From CAYSGL01 sp964520985 (GTDB taxonomy: Bacteria > Pseudomonadota > Alphaproteobacteria > Micavibrionales > Micavibrionaceae), in contig CAZFPB010000001.1 of the NCBI GenBank assembly GCA_964520985.1, positions 1,178,001 to 1,242,000 of the forward strand: 64,000 bases of DNA, read 5' to 3'. Both the position numbers and the translations under genes were made by a program. The notes below the pieces were generated by a model. It made no database searches and was not told the origin of the DNA. It worked only from the letters and a program-made list of their open reading frames with translations. Of the stretch, positions 8,113 through 16,880 are shown one piece after another (position 1 is the first letter of the stretch; each line of letters opens with the position of its first letter).

Positions 8113-9072
8113 ATGCAACCAACCGCTACCCTATTGAAAAATAACAACATTGCCGCCCAGTCCGGCGCGCCGCAGGCTGTCGCCAGCGCGATTCACAAAG
8201 CCAGCACCAAAACCGGGGTCGATTTTGCCTATCTGATGGACCAGGCCAAGGCCGAAAGCAGCTACAACCCGACCGCCAAAGCCAAATCCAGCTCCGCCAG
8301 CGGCCTCTTCCAGTTCATTGAGCGCACCTGGCTCGACATGGTCGACAAGCATGGTGACAAATACGGCCTCGAAAAATATGCCGCCGCGATCGATTCCAAA
8401 TTAAAGGTGAGCGACAAGGCCACCAAGCAGGAAATTCTCGCCCTGCGCAACGACCCGCAGATCGCGTCTTTCATGGCCGCCGAATTCGCCGGCGAGAACA
8501 AGGATTTTTTAGAGCGCACGGTCGGCGGTGAGATCGGCTCAACCGAAATGTACTTTGCCCACTTCCTCGGCGCGTCAGGCGCGAGCGGCTTCTTGAAAGA
8601 ACTGCGCAGCAATCCGCTGACCATCGCCGCCGACATCATGCCCCAGGCCGCCAAGGCCAACCGCAATGTCTTTTACGATTCCAAAACCGGCCAGCCGCGC
8701 ACGATGCAAGACGTCTATAATTTCTTCGACAAGAAATTTTCCGATACGCCCACGCAACCACAAAACATGCTTGCCCAAAACAATGTGCCCACACCAACGC
8801 GTAAACCCGATCTGGAACAAGCGAATAATGGCGCGATCAAAACCGGCTATCAGCATATTCCCGCTTCCCTTGATAAACCGATCGTGTTCAAAGCGGCCAC
8901 ACAACCTTCCATCGCCGCGTCCTTGTCGGACGATCAGGTGCCGCGTGCCCTAACGCTTGCCGATTACCAACAAGGTGCGAATCAAATTCCCTCCAGAAAC
9001 CCTTTATTGCCAGCATCGCATACCCCCCTGAGCATCGCAGATTTGCTCATGTTGTCGGCGGTTGATGGATAA
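8113..9072 (+). CDS. Lytic transglycosylase (SLT) domain protein
   Basis: 319 aa from ATG 8113, preceded by AGGAAA nine bases upstream; an in-frame TTG at 8077 has no such site. Residues 20-120 carry the goose-type/SLT core, with AKAESSYNPTAKAKSSSASG (probable catalytic Glu48) and the GLFQFIERTW helix. There is no signal peptide, so export would need another route. The C-terminal 120 residues are Pro/Gln/Asn-rich and probably disordered. In other alphaproteobacteria similar leaderless SLT proteins are seen, sometimes flagellum-associated; nothing in this window supports that here. Role: cleavage of the murein glycan strand, by family. Confidence 0.82.
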   Translation: MQPTATLLKNNNIAAQSGAPQAVASAIHKASTKTGVDFAYLMDQAKAESSYNPTAKAKSSSASGLFQFIERTWLDMVDKHGDKYGLEKYAAAIDSKLKVSDKATKQEILALRNDPQIASFMAAEFAGENKDFLERTVGGEIGSTEMYFAHFLGASGASGFLKELRSNPLTIAADIMPQAAKANRNVFYDSKTGQPRTMQDVYNFFDKKFSDTPTQPQNMLAQNNVPTPTRKPDLEQANNGAIKTGYQHIPASLDKPIVFKAATQPSIAASLSDDQVPRALTLADYQQGANQIPSRNPLLPASHTPLSIADLLMLSAVDG

Positions 9073-9086
9073 AACCCCTAATTTTA

Positions 9087-9115
9087 TTGACTTTCTGTTC
9101 TTTCTCTCGTAGGAT
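9087..9115 (+). promoter_or_regulatory. Probable sigma-70 promoter for the 45-aa gene
   Basis: TTGACT (9087-9092), a 17-base spacer and TAGGAT (9110-9115). It lies 56 bases before the start of the small Gly-rich gene and could also serve the gene at 9384. Confidence 0.45.
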
Positions 9116-9171
9116 CGGGGTAATGAAAAAAGCTTTTTCGCCAAAAGAAAAAAGCAACAGGGAGACTAGAT

Positions 9172-9309
9172 ATGACACCACACTTTAATCGTGCATCACG
9201 CACGGGCATGCGACGGGCTGCCCGAACTCTTGGCGGCACCGGCTGGGTTAAACAACCCGGCGGCGGTGGCGGCAAATGGTTCCATCCGCAAACGGGCTTA
9301 CGCCGCTAG
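9172..9309 (+). CDS. Small basic Gly-rich protein, 45 aa
   Basis: ATG 9172 to TAG 9309, with GGAGA at 9161-9165 and a probable promoter upstream. The protein is basic, with RTGMRRAARTLGG, then a run of five glycines and KWFHPQTGLRR at the end; there is no hydrophobic segment or cysteine. I do not recognise a family. Good ribosome binding site spacing, a promoter and a perfect hairpin 23 bases after its stop favour a real gene over chance. Confidence 0.6.
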   Translation: MTPHFNRASRTGMRRAARTLGGTGWVKQPGGGGGKWFHPQTGLRR

Positions 9310-9332
9310 TACCGAATACGAAATAAAATACA

Positions 9333-9374
9333 GTGCTACCGCGATGCGGTAGCACCTCTTCTGTTCTCTAGAGG
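9333..9374 (+). promoter_or_regulatory. Perfect hairpin and possible Shine-Dalgarno-sequestering stem
   Basis: GTGCTACCGC (9333-9342), a 3-base loop and GCGGTAGCAC (9346-9355) make a perfect 10-bp hairpin. A second, alternative stem pairs CCTCT (9355-9359) with AGAGG (9370-9374), which overlaps the strong GAGGAGG ribosome binding site of the next gene. The first hairpin may end the small upstream transcript or protect it. The second could mask translation of the gene at 9384. Function inferred only. Confidence 0.5.
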
Positions 9375-9383
9375 AGGTTTTGT

Positions 9384-9626
9384 ATGACCGAACACCCCGA
9401 TACCCCTGTGTTTTCTTACGTTATCGATTATAAAAACCGCACCCTGACAACCAGTTGCGATGACACGCACCTCATCATTCCTTTTAACGCCGCCTTCGCC
9501 AAAGCGATGGAATGCTGTCATCACTTGGAAGACAGGAAAAAACCGGACTGCATGGAAACTTTATATCTGGCGGTCTATACCCGCTACATGAACAAGGCGC
9601 CGCTTTACCAGATGGATACAGCTTAA
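9384..9626 (+). CDS. Hypothetical 80-aa cytoplasmic protein
   Basis: 80 aa with a very strong ribosome binding site (GAGGAGG, 9371-9377) seven bases before the ATG. The sequence is compact, with three Cys (MECCHH and KKPDCME) and no membrane segment or signal peptide. Its stop overlaps the convergent sua5 stop by 4 bases. No family recognised. The strong site behind a possible masking stem suggests controlled translation. Confidence 0.65.
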   Translation: MTEHPDTPVFSYVIDYKNRTLTTSCDDTHLIIPFNAAFAKAMECCHHLEDRKKPDCMETLYLAVYTRYMNKAPLYQMDTA

Positions 9627-10609
9627 CGCCCGCGCGCGGCGCGGTTTAACCGGTCGTTGATCGCAGCGCCCAATCCGACGTCGGGAATATTCATCACCGC
9701 AATGCCGCTGTTGCGCGGATCGTCGAGCGTGCGCAGCATCGCGAACAGATTGGCCGCCGCTTCCTGTAAATCGCCGCCTTCGCTTAAATTCATGAAGGCA
9801 TGATCGCCCAGATTTTTGGCAAACCCGCCGCCTTTGACGCCCATGAACTTGGTGGACCCGAACGCCAGCAATGCTTCGCCCGGCATGACTTCAACGGCGC
9901 GCAGTCGCACCGGGATCGATGGCGCATAATGTTTGAGCAACTGACCCGGCGATTTGGGCGCGTCATGATCGCCCAGATCGATATCCACGCGTTCGAACAC
10001 TTCTTGCAAATCTTCACGCGTGATCGCGCCGGGACGCAGGATGGTCGGAATATCGCCCGATAAATCCAGCACCGTGGATTCCAGTCCGACGGCGCAGGCG
10101 CCCGCCGCCAGAATAAACGGTACATTCTCACCCAGGCTATGCACCACATGTTCCGGCGTTGTCGCGCTCGGTTCGCCCGACGCATTGGCACTTGGCGCCG
10201 CAATCGGAATGCCCGCCTGCTTTAACACATCGCGCATCACCGGGTGCGCCGGAATGCGGATCGCGACTGTCTCCAGCCCCGCCGTCACCAGATCATGCAC
10301 GGGGCAGTCGTGCGCTTTTTTCACAATGATCGTCAATGGACCCGGCCAGAACATTTTAGCCGCGGCGCGCGCGCGGGCATCGAAGTTTCCTAATTTTTCC
10401 GCCGCCGCCAGATCGGCCACATGCACAATCAGCGGATTAAACGCCGGGCGGTTCTTCGCCGCGAAAATTTTCGCGACCGCCGCGCCGCTTGTCGCATCCG
10501 CCCCCAGCCCATACACCGTTTCCGTCGGCAACGCCGCCAGCTCGCCCGCCATCAACCGCTGCGCGGTTTCGGCAATGCTTTGCGGCGTGGCAACTTTAAT
10601 GATCGTCAT
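9623..10609 (-). CDS. tsaC: L-threonylcarbamoyladenylate synthase, Sua5 type
   Basis: 328 aa. The N-terminal YrdC/TsaC domain (about 1-200) has LPTETVYGLGADATS and the FNPLIVHVADL segment; the C-terminal 110 residues are the Sua5 extension, so this is the two-domain form. It makes threonylcarbamoyl-AMP for the t6A37 modification of ANN-decoding tRNAs. Its ATG overlaps the anmK stop by 4 bases (ATGA), indicating a two-gene operon. Convergent with the gene at 9384. Confidence 0.93.
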   Translation of the reverse strand: MTIIKVATPQSIAETAQRLMAGELAALPTETVYGLGADATSGAAVAKIFAAKNRPAFNPLIVHVADLAAAEKLGNFDARARAAAKMFWPGPLTIIVKKAHDCPVHDLVTAGLETVAIRIPAHPVMRDVLKQAGIPIAAPSANASGEPSATTPEHVVHSLGENVPFILAAGACAVGLESTVLDLSGDIPTILRPGAITREDLQEVFERVDIDLGDHDAPKSPGQLLKHYAPSIPVRLRAVEVMPGEALLAFGSTKFMGVKGGGFAKNLGDHAFMNLSEGGDLQEAAANLFAMLRTLDDPRNSGIAVMNIPDVGLGAAINDRLNRAARGR

Positions 10610-11742
10610 GGCGCGACCTTGTGCATCTGTCCGCCCGTTATTTTTTGCGGCACATTGGTGGTGGCAGGCAGCGAAATAAATTCACCAAGCAGCGAGCGCA
10701 CACCGAGATACGCAAAACATTCGGCTTCGGTCGCATCGCCATCCCAGCCAAGCATATCGACCGAATGCAAAGCACCCAATCCTTCTTGCGCCAGCCGTGC
10801 CTCCAGCGCGCGCATCAAAGCCTTATTATGCCGCCCGCCGCCGCACGCGTACCAGTGCTTGGGTGTTTCGGGCATGAATGCCGCAGAGGTTACAATCGCT
10901 TCCACCGTGAATTTAAGAAACGTCGCCGCACCATCGGCGCTACTGATACTGTTTAATTCATGGCTCAAGCGCCCCAGACCCGCGATATCCCATTGATCGC
11001 GGTCCATCGATTTCGGCGGCGCCTTTTTGAAATAATCATGGTGAAGCCAGTCGCGTACCAGATCGTCCTGCGCCATGCCGCTCGCGGCCAGCGCACCATC
11101 CTTATCATAGGGCTGCCCCGTGTGGCGCTTGGCCCAGTCATCCATCAAGGCATTACCCGGACCGCAATCGAACGCCATGATCTCATCGGCCTTGGCGCCG
11201 ATCCATGTCACGTTGCTGACGCCGCCGATATTGAGCACGACCACTGGAAATTCCTGCTGCGCACTATGAATGCGCGCGCGGTGATAGAGCGGCGCGAGCG
11301 GCGCGCCCTCGCCGCCTGCTTTAACATCGGCGCTGCGAAAATCTGCCACGACATCGATCCCCGTCTCGCGCGCCAGAAAATCGGCATCGCCAATCTGGAT
11401 CGTTATCCCGTCTTTGGGCGCATGATAAATTGTCTGCCCATGAAACCCGATCAGGTCGATGGTGTCGGCGTCGCGCCCTGCTTTTTCCAGCAGCGCCTTG
11501 ATAGCCTTTGCATGCTCCAGCGCCACGATCCGCTCCGTCTCCACGACCTGCGGAATATCCCGGCTTTTCTGACCATAACAGGCGCGAATTTGCGCCCGGG
11601 TCTCTTCGTCATAAGAGAGGGACACAAAGTCGAGCGGCCGGACGAATTCATAGCCATCCGTCTCAATCAGGGCGCAATCCACCGCGTCCAGCGAGGTGCC
11701 GGACATCAGGCCGATTGCGGTATAGACTTTCTTATCCATCAT
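10606..11742 (-). CDS. anmK: Anhydro-N-acetylmuramic acid kinase
   Basis: About 378 aa from one of two adjacent ATGs (11742 or 11739); neither has a clear ribosome binding site, and the frame is open to 11766. Begins with the family signature AIGLMSGTSLDAVDCAL (phosphate-1 loop of the ASKHA fold), followed by GFHGQTIYHAPKDG and VVLNIGGVSNVTWIG, and later FDCGPGNALMDDW. It cleaves and phosphorylates 1,6-anhydroMurNAc for murein recycling. Its start lies 14 bases from that of tyrS on the opposite strand, so the two genes must share a very short or overlapping control region. Confidence 0.93.
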   Translation of the reverse strand: MMDKKVYTAIGLMSGTSLDAVDCALIETDGYEFVRPLDFVSLSYDEETRAQIRACYGQKSRDIPQVVETERIVALEHAKAIKALLEKAGRDADTIDLIGFHGQTIYHAPKDGITIQIGDADFLARETGIDVVADFRSADVKAGGEGAPLAPLYHRARIHSAQQEFPVVVLNIGGVSNVTWIGAKADEIMAFDCGPGNALMDDWAKRHTGQPYDKDGALAASGMAQDDLVRDWLHHDYFKKAPPKSMDRDQWDIAGLGRLSHELNSISSADGAATFLKFTVEAIVTSAAFMPETPKHWYACGGGRHNKALMRALEARLAQEGLGALHSVDMLGWDGDATEAECFAYLGVRSLLGEFISLPATTNVPQKITGGQMHKVAP

Positions 11743-11755
11743 GGTAAACAAGGTT

Positions 11756-13009
11756 ATGACATACAAATCCGACTTTTTGAATATCTTAAACGAGCGCGGC
11801 TTTATCCATCAATGCAGCGATTTCGAGGCCCTCGACGCCAAGCTGAAGAGCGGCGTGCAGAGCGCCTATATCGGCTTCGATGCCACCGCGAAATCGCTCC
11901 ATATCGGCAACCTGACCGGCATCATGATGCTCAAATGGTTTCAGGAAGCAGGCCATAAACCGATCACGCTCATGGGCGGCGGCACGTCCAAAGTCGGCGA
12001 TCCCTCGTTCAAGGACCAGTCGCGCAGCCTGATGACGGATGACACCATCCGCGATAACATGGAAAATATCCGCCGCACGTGCTTCACCCAGTACCTGCAC
12101 TATGGCGATGGCAAAACCGATGCGATGATGGTCAACAATGACGACTGGCTCTCGCAACTCCACTACCTCGATTTCATCCGCGATGTGGGCCGCTACTTCA
12201 CCGTCAACCGCATGATCTCGTTTGATAGCGTCAAGCAGCGCCTCGAGCGCGAAAGCCCGCTGACTTTCCTCGAATTCAACTACATGATCATGCAGGGCTA
12301 CGACTTTCTCGAGCTGTACCGCCGTCATGGCACCATCCTGCAGATGGGCGGCTCCGACCAGTGGGGCAACATCATCAACGGTGTCGACCTCGCGCACAAA
12401 TCCGATCAGGCGCAACTCTTCGCCCTCACCGCCCCCCTGCTCACCACGCCTGATGGCGTGAAGATGGGCAAGACGGTGAATGGCGCCGTGTGGCTGAACA
12501 AAGACATGCTCAGCCCGTATGACTATTACCAATACTGGCGCAACGTCGATGACGTGATGGTCAGCACCTTGCTGCGCCGCTTTACCATGCTGCCGATCGA
12601 CGAGATCAAAAAACTCGAAGCGCTGCAGGGGCAGGAAATCAACGAGGCTAAAAAAGTGCTGGCCTTCGAAGCCACGAAACTCTGCCACGGCGAGGCCGCC
12701 GCGCACGATGCCGCCGCCACCGCGCAAAAAGTGTTTGAGCAAGGTGGCGTCGGCGGCGATCTGCCGACCGCGTCTTATTCCAGCGCTGATTTCGATGCCG
12801 GTATTAGCCTGATCGATGCGTTCAACACCGTCGGTTTCGCGTCATCCAAAAGCGAAGCGCGCCGCCTGATCGAACAGGGCGCCGCCCGCGTGAATGACGA
12901 ACCGGTCAAAGATATCGAGTTCAAGATCACCCGTGCAGACCTCAACGCCGATAACGTCGTCAAAATTTCGGCGAGCAAAAAGAAGCATGCCCTGCTGACG
13001 CTCGCTTAA
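11756..13009 (+). CDS. tyrS: Tyrosyl-tRNA synthetase
   Basis: 417 aa from ATG 11756 (MTYKSDFLNIL), preferred over the ATG at 11741 because AAGG lies just before it and the family begins here. Class I synthetase: HIGH-type motif in ATAKSLHIGN (about residue 43), the tyrosine pocket QGYDFLELYRR and QMGGSDQWGNI, and KMSKS-like KMGKT. The C-terminal 70 residues form an S4 RNA-binding domain (SKSEARRLIEQGAARVNDE). Its stop overlaps that of the convergent AsmA-like gene at a shared TTAA (13006-13009). Confidence 0.96.
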   Translation: MTYKSDFLNILNERGFIHQCSDFEALDAKLKSGVQSAYIGFDATAKSLHIGNLTGIMMLKWFQEAGHKPITLMGGGTSKVGDPSFKDQSRSLMTDDTIRDNMENIRRTCFTQYLHYGDGKTDAMMVNNDDWLSQLHYLDFIRDVGRYFTVNRMISFDSVKQRLERESPLTFLEFNYMIMQGYDFLELYRRHGTILQMGGSDQWGNIINGVDLAHKSDQAQLFALTAPLLTTPDGVKMGKTVNGAVWLNKDMLSPYDYYQYWRNVDDVMVSTLLRRFTMLPIDEIKKLEALQGQEINEAKKVLAFEATKLCHGEAAAHDAAATAQKVFEQGGVGGDLPTASYSSADFDAGISLIDAFNTVGFASSKSEARRLIEQGAARVNDEPVKDIEFKITRADLNADNVVKISASKKKHALLTLA

Positions 13010-16000
13010 TTCGCGGTTTTGATATTGCTGGTTGTCTTCTTGGCAGGTGCCTTGGGCGCTTCCGTCTGCGCCGTCTTCGGCGAGGGTTTATTAAACCCGC
13101 CTTCAAACAAGATTTTGCGCAGGAAGCCCGGCGCCAGCACGGAGAGAGGGTTCACCATGACACTCGGATCACTGCTCGGCCCCTTCATCGTATAGGTCGC
13201 CGCAATCAATCCATTCCCGCCCGTTAGCAGATCGCCGAGCAGCGGAATATTTTTCAGCACGTTATTAATCTCGGTCATCGGAATGATCGTGCCACGCAGG
13301 TCGGTCGTATCCGCACCGCGATCGAACAGACCTTCGAACGTTAGCCCGACGGATGATCCTGACGTGCGCCCGTTTTCAATGAGCAGCAGATTGCCCTCAG
13401 GGCGGAACTGCCATTCGAAATCGGATTCAAGCTTGCTGAACGCAATCCCCTGCTGCCCCAATAGATCACGCACCCCGCCCAGACTCATCAGGCTCAGCAA
13501 TTTCGCAAGACCCGGCGCGCGCACCACGCGAAAATTTTCCAGTTGCGCGGTGCCATACAGATTGCCCGTCGTCGCATCGCCTTCCTTGGGTTCGCCAAAT
13601 ACCGTCAAAGTACCTTCACGCACGTTTTCATAGAGGCCGACCGCTGACAATAACGCGCCCGCATCTTTTGTCTCCAGACGGAAGGAGCGTTTACCCGTCT
13701 GCGGATCGGGACGGAATAAAACAGAGACAGGGCTGGTTCCCGCTTTACCCGAGACTTCGAGGCGCGTGATGTCGGAATCCGTATCCATCTGCGTGTAGAG
13801 AGTAAAGCCGGAAATTTCCTGTTTGTTCAGCGCCAGCACTTTATCCGCCTTCAGCGTGATCGTCATCGGCTGGGCTTTATCCGCAGGCGCGGCTTCCTGT
13901 TTGCGCCGTCCGCTGGTTTCCAAAAATGGCTTGGCATCGAAGACAGGCGTCTTGGCCGTAATTTTCAGCACGTTCGCGGCCGTGATTTCAAAATCCGCCG
14001 ACCCTGCGCTCTTGCCTATTCTGGCGCTCGGAATTTTCCCGCCCGATAAATCGACACCGCCGCTTTTGATCGGGCGGAACGTCAGTGACGCGTTATTGAT
14101 CGCCAGATCTTTGGTATCGACCTGCAGATTATTCACGCGCGTGAGCACGTTCTTATCCATCACCGCGTCGAGCGAGAGCGAACCCGGCACGCCCGGTTTT
14201 TTCTGATAGGCGAACGGCTTGATATGCACGGTCGTCGGCGCGAGGTCGCCCTTCACGCCGACAGTCTCTTTGCCTTTGCCGTTATCGAGATAGGCAACGT
14301 CAAGCGGGAGATCGCCGCTGATATAATCCGAGAGATCGACGCCGAATTTTTTGCGCAGGTCTGCGTTGCTGACAATCTTGGCATCCACCTTGGTCAGAAA
14401 CTCACGGCCTTCGGCGTTAAAATATTGCGTCATGTCGAGCGTAACCGGCTGCCCGTCAAGCTTGGCATCGCCTTTCAGCGTAAACCCGCCCTCCAGCGTT
14501 TCCAGCGCCAGCGGTCCATCGGTCAGCGTCAGACCTTCCACGACCTTGGGCAGCATCAGCTCGGTCAGCGTCCCGGTGACTTTGACCTTCACCTCTTCCT
14601 TGGGCACTTCTTCCAGTGTGGGCAGGCCAACCGCCACCTGAATATCGGCAATCCCTTTGACATCGTCCGCCTTGAACGGCAGATCATCGCCCATGGCAAT
14701 CGGTTCATCCGAGATATAGCGCAGCAGCGTTGGCAGCGGTCCCTTGGCCTTCACATCGATATGCGCATAGCCCGCGCCTTTGACAGCGACATCATCGACG
14801 ACCACTTTCACATCGCGCGCCTGCACATCTTCGATGCGTCCGCTCTCGCCAATCACTTCCAGCTTCTTGCCATCGAAAAATCCATGACCCTTGATATCCA
14901 GCGCGGGTTTCAACGTATCCTGATATTGCAGGTTCACGCCTTCCGCCTCAAACGCGATATGCATGTTGGCTTCGCTGAACAGTAGCGCCCATTCACTCAC
15001 GCCTGTTTCATCCGATAATTTCTGATAGCTCAGCGGCACTTTGGCGGTAACATTGCGGAACGTGCCACCATCCATTTTATGCACCAGCCACTTGGCCAAT
15101 TGCCCGTCCAGTTCGGATTTCGGGAAAAATGTTTCTAGCGTCGCTTGCTGTATTTCCGGCACGGTGGCATTGATCAGGAAATCATAGCCGTTTTCTTTTA
15201 TCTGCACGGCAAGGTTTGCCGTCAGTGGCACGCCCTGCACGGTTGCCGTAAACGCCATGGTGTCAATACGCTGCTGCGCCGGATCGAAGCCGAGCGTCAT
15301 ATCAAGCGCGCTCATTTGAAGCGGCGTATCATATTCCTGCGGCCAGTAAATTTCCGCTTTACGCACGGATAGCTGCCCGGAAAAATCGGTCATAGTGCGT
15401 TTGGCATCGAGCGCAACCGCAAAGCGTCCATTCATGACACCAGCCTGCCGAGCGACGATGTCGTTGCTGTAGAGCAGCTTGCTTAAAATCGTCGGACCCA
15501 GATTTTTGAACACCGTATCGGCCTTCATGGCACCGGTGTCACGATCGTAATCGAGCGTCAGGCTCAATCCGCCCACGCCTTCATTGAGCGTTGAGTTTAG
15601 CAGCAGATCCACACTGGCTTTTACCGTATGACGTGTGCGGCGGAAAGTGGCGTTCAGTTTGCTGAGTTCAATTTCACGCGGCGTTTCCGCATCGCGCAAC
15701 ATCAGGCGCGCATTCTCGATGCCGAGGAAACGGAACCGGCGCAGGAAGCTGTTATCATCGGACGCCGTCAATGCTTTCAGCGCTTCGTCGATCTGCTCGG
15801 CCAGCGGGCGGCGATCTTCCTCTTTCAACGCGTCATCCTGAAACAAAAAGGTGATCGTGCCATCATCAGACTGCACCAGGCGGAAGGTCGGGTTGGAGAG
15901 ATAGAGCGAGACCGGACGGATCATCCCGGCGAACAAGTAAGGCGTCGAAACGCCGATATCGGCTTTATCGACCGACAACGCTTTCGCGCCTTCCTTGGTG

Positions 16001-16263
16001 CGCACATTCATGCCCTGAATACCCAGACGCAGCGGCCCCTTCATGTTCGGCCATTTCAGATCGACGTCGGCGAAATCCACCGTGTATTCCTCCGTCGACA
16101 ACGCATGTTCGATATATTTTTCCGCGAACATCAGGTCGAACGGCTGGCGGCTCATCTGCCACAGCATGAATCCTAGACCGACCATCAGGACGATCAGAAT
16201 ACCAAGACTGATTTCCAGCATTTTGAGGCTGGAGCGGGAGAGCGTATGGAATATTTTTTTCAT
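13006..16263 (-). CDS. AsmA-like / DUF3971-type giant envelope protein (YhdP-like)
   Basis: 1085 aa. One N-terminal membrane anchor (about residues 14-37, ISLGILIVLMVGLGFMLW) and a long periplasmic region rich in beta strands, with the AsmA-like C-terminal module near GLTFEGLFDRGADTTDLRGT and an end segment LGDLLTGGNGLIAATYTMKG. These features fit the AsmA/TamB/YhdP group of bridge-like proteins thought to carry phospholipid to the outer membrane. The last 35 residues are Lys/Ala/Pro-rich and probably disordered. Monocistronic by layout: convergent with tyrS, divergent from the peroxiredoxin gene. Confidence 0.85.
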   Translation of the reverse strand: MKKIFHTLSRSSLKMLEISLGILIVLMVGLGFMLWQMSRQPFDLMFAEKYIEHALSTEEYTVDFADVDLKWPNMKGPLRLGIQGMNVRTKEGAKALSVDKADIGVSTPYLFAGMIRPVSLYLSNPTFRLVQSDDGTITFLFQDDALKEEDRRPLAEQIDEALKALTASDDNSFLRRFRFLGIENARLMLRDAETPREIELSKLNATFRRTRHTVKASVDLLLNSTLNEGVGGLSLTLDYDRDTGAMKADTVFKNLGPTILSKLLYSNDIVARQAGVMNGRFAVALDAKRTMTDFSGQLSVRKAEIYWPQEYDTPLQMSALDMTLGFDPAQQRIDTMAFTATVQGVPLTANLAVQIKENGYDFLINATVPEIQQATLETFFPKSELDGQLAKWLVHKMDGGTFRNVTAKVPLSYQKLSDETGVSEWALLFSEANMHIAFEAEGVNLQYQDTLKPALDIKGHGFFDGKKLEVIGESGRIEDVQARDVKVVVDDVAVKGAGYAHIDVKAKGPLPTLLRYISDEPIAMGDDLPFKADDVKGIADIQVAVGLPTLEEVPKEEVKVKVTGTLTELMLPKVVEGLTLTDGPLALETLEGGFTLKGDAKLDGQPVTLDMTQYFNAEGREFLTKVDAKIVSNADLRKKFGVDLSDYISGDLPLDVAYLDNGKGKETVGVKGDLAPTTVHIKPFAYQKKPGVPGSLSLDAVMDKNVLTRVNNLQVDTKDLAINNASLTFRPIKSGGVDLSGGKIPSARIGKSAGSADFEITAANVLKITAKTPVFDAKPFLETSGRRKQEAAPADKAQPMTITLKADKVLALNKQEISGFTLYTQMDTDSDITRLEVSGKAGTSPVSVLFRPDPQTGKRSFRLETKDAGALLSAVGLYENVREGTLTVFGEPKEGDATTGNLYGTAQLENFRVVRAPGLAKLLSLMSLGGVRDLLGQQGIAFSKLESDFEWQFRPEGNLLLIENGRTSGSSVGLTFEGLFDRGADTTDLRGTIIPMTEINNVLKNIPLLGDLLTGGNGLIAATYTMKGPSSDPSVMVNPLSVLAPGFLRKILFEGGFNKPSPKTAQTEAPKAPAKKTTSNIKTAN

Positions 16264-16386
16264 GCTTTTATCGTTTCAAATCAATCCTATCGGTTATTTA
16301 GGACAAAAGTAAGACGATCAAAGCGCTTGACGCGTTCTTTTTATGCACCCAAATGTTGTTTTCATTTATCCAAGCGAGGCCAAGAC

Positions 16387-16869
16387 ATGAGCGACCTGCA
16401 ACCCGGCACCAAAGCCCCCGACTTTTCCATGCCGACCAACGAAGGCAAGACCGTCTCTCTGGCCGATTATGCCGGACGCAAACTGGTATTGTATTTCTAC
16501 CCCAAGGACGACACACCCGGCTGCACCACCGAAGCCTGTAACTTCCGCGACAATCTGCCAAAATTCGAGAAGATCAATGCCGCCATTCTCGGCGTCTCCA
16601 AGGACAGCGTCGCGAAGCATGAAAAATTTGTCGGCAAGTTCAGCCTGACCTTCCCGCTCGCCGCCGATGAAGACGGCTCGGTGTGCGAAGCCTATGGCAC
16701 GTGGGGCGAGAAAAGCATGTATGGCAAGAAATACATGGGCATCGACCGCGCCACCTTTTTAATCGATGAAAACGGCACAATCCTGAATGTCTGGCGCAAG
16801 GTCAAAGTACCGGGCCACGTGGACGAGGTGATGCAGGCCATCAAAGACGCCGATAAAAAAGCCGCTTAA
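16387..16869 (+). CDS. bcp: Thioredoxin-dependent peroxiredoxin, BCP/PrxQ type
   Basis: 160 aa from ATG 16387 with a GAGG site upstream; the frame is open back to 16246 but that part lacks family similarity. Reduces peroxides using a peroxidatic Cys46 and a resolving Cys51 in YPKDDTPGCTTEAC, the atypical two-Cys PrxQ arrangement. FRDNLPKFEK and GVSKDSVAKHEKF follow as expected. The C-terminus (DKKAA) is encoded within a palindrome shared with the convergent gene. Confidence 0.94.
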   Translation: MSDLQPGTKAPDFSMPTNEGKTVSLADYAGRKLVLYFYPKDDTPGCTTEACNFRDNLPKFEKINAAILGVSKDSVAKHEKFVGKFSLTFPLAADEDGSVCEAYGTWGEKSMYGKKYMGIDRATFLIDENGTILNVWRKVKVPGHVDEVMQAIKDADKKAA

Positions 16870-16880
16870 GCGGCTTTTTT
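16855..16880. terminator. Bidirectional terminator that also encodes both C-termini
   Basis: A perfect 26-base palindrome: six A, GCCGC, TTAA, GCGGC, six T. The central TTAA holds the TAA stops of both convergent genes, and the arms encode Lys-Ala-Ala at the end of each protein. Read either way it is a G+C stem followed by a U-run, so it works as an intrinsic terminator on both strands. Confidence 0.85.
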
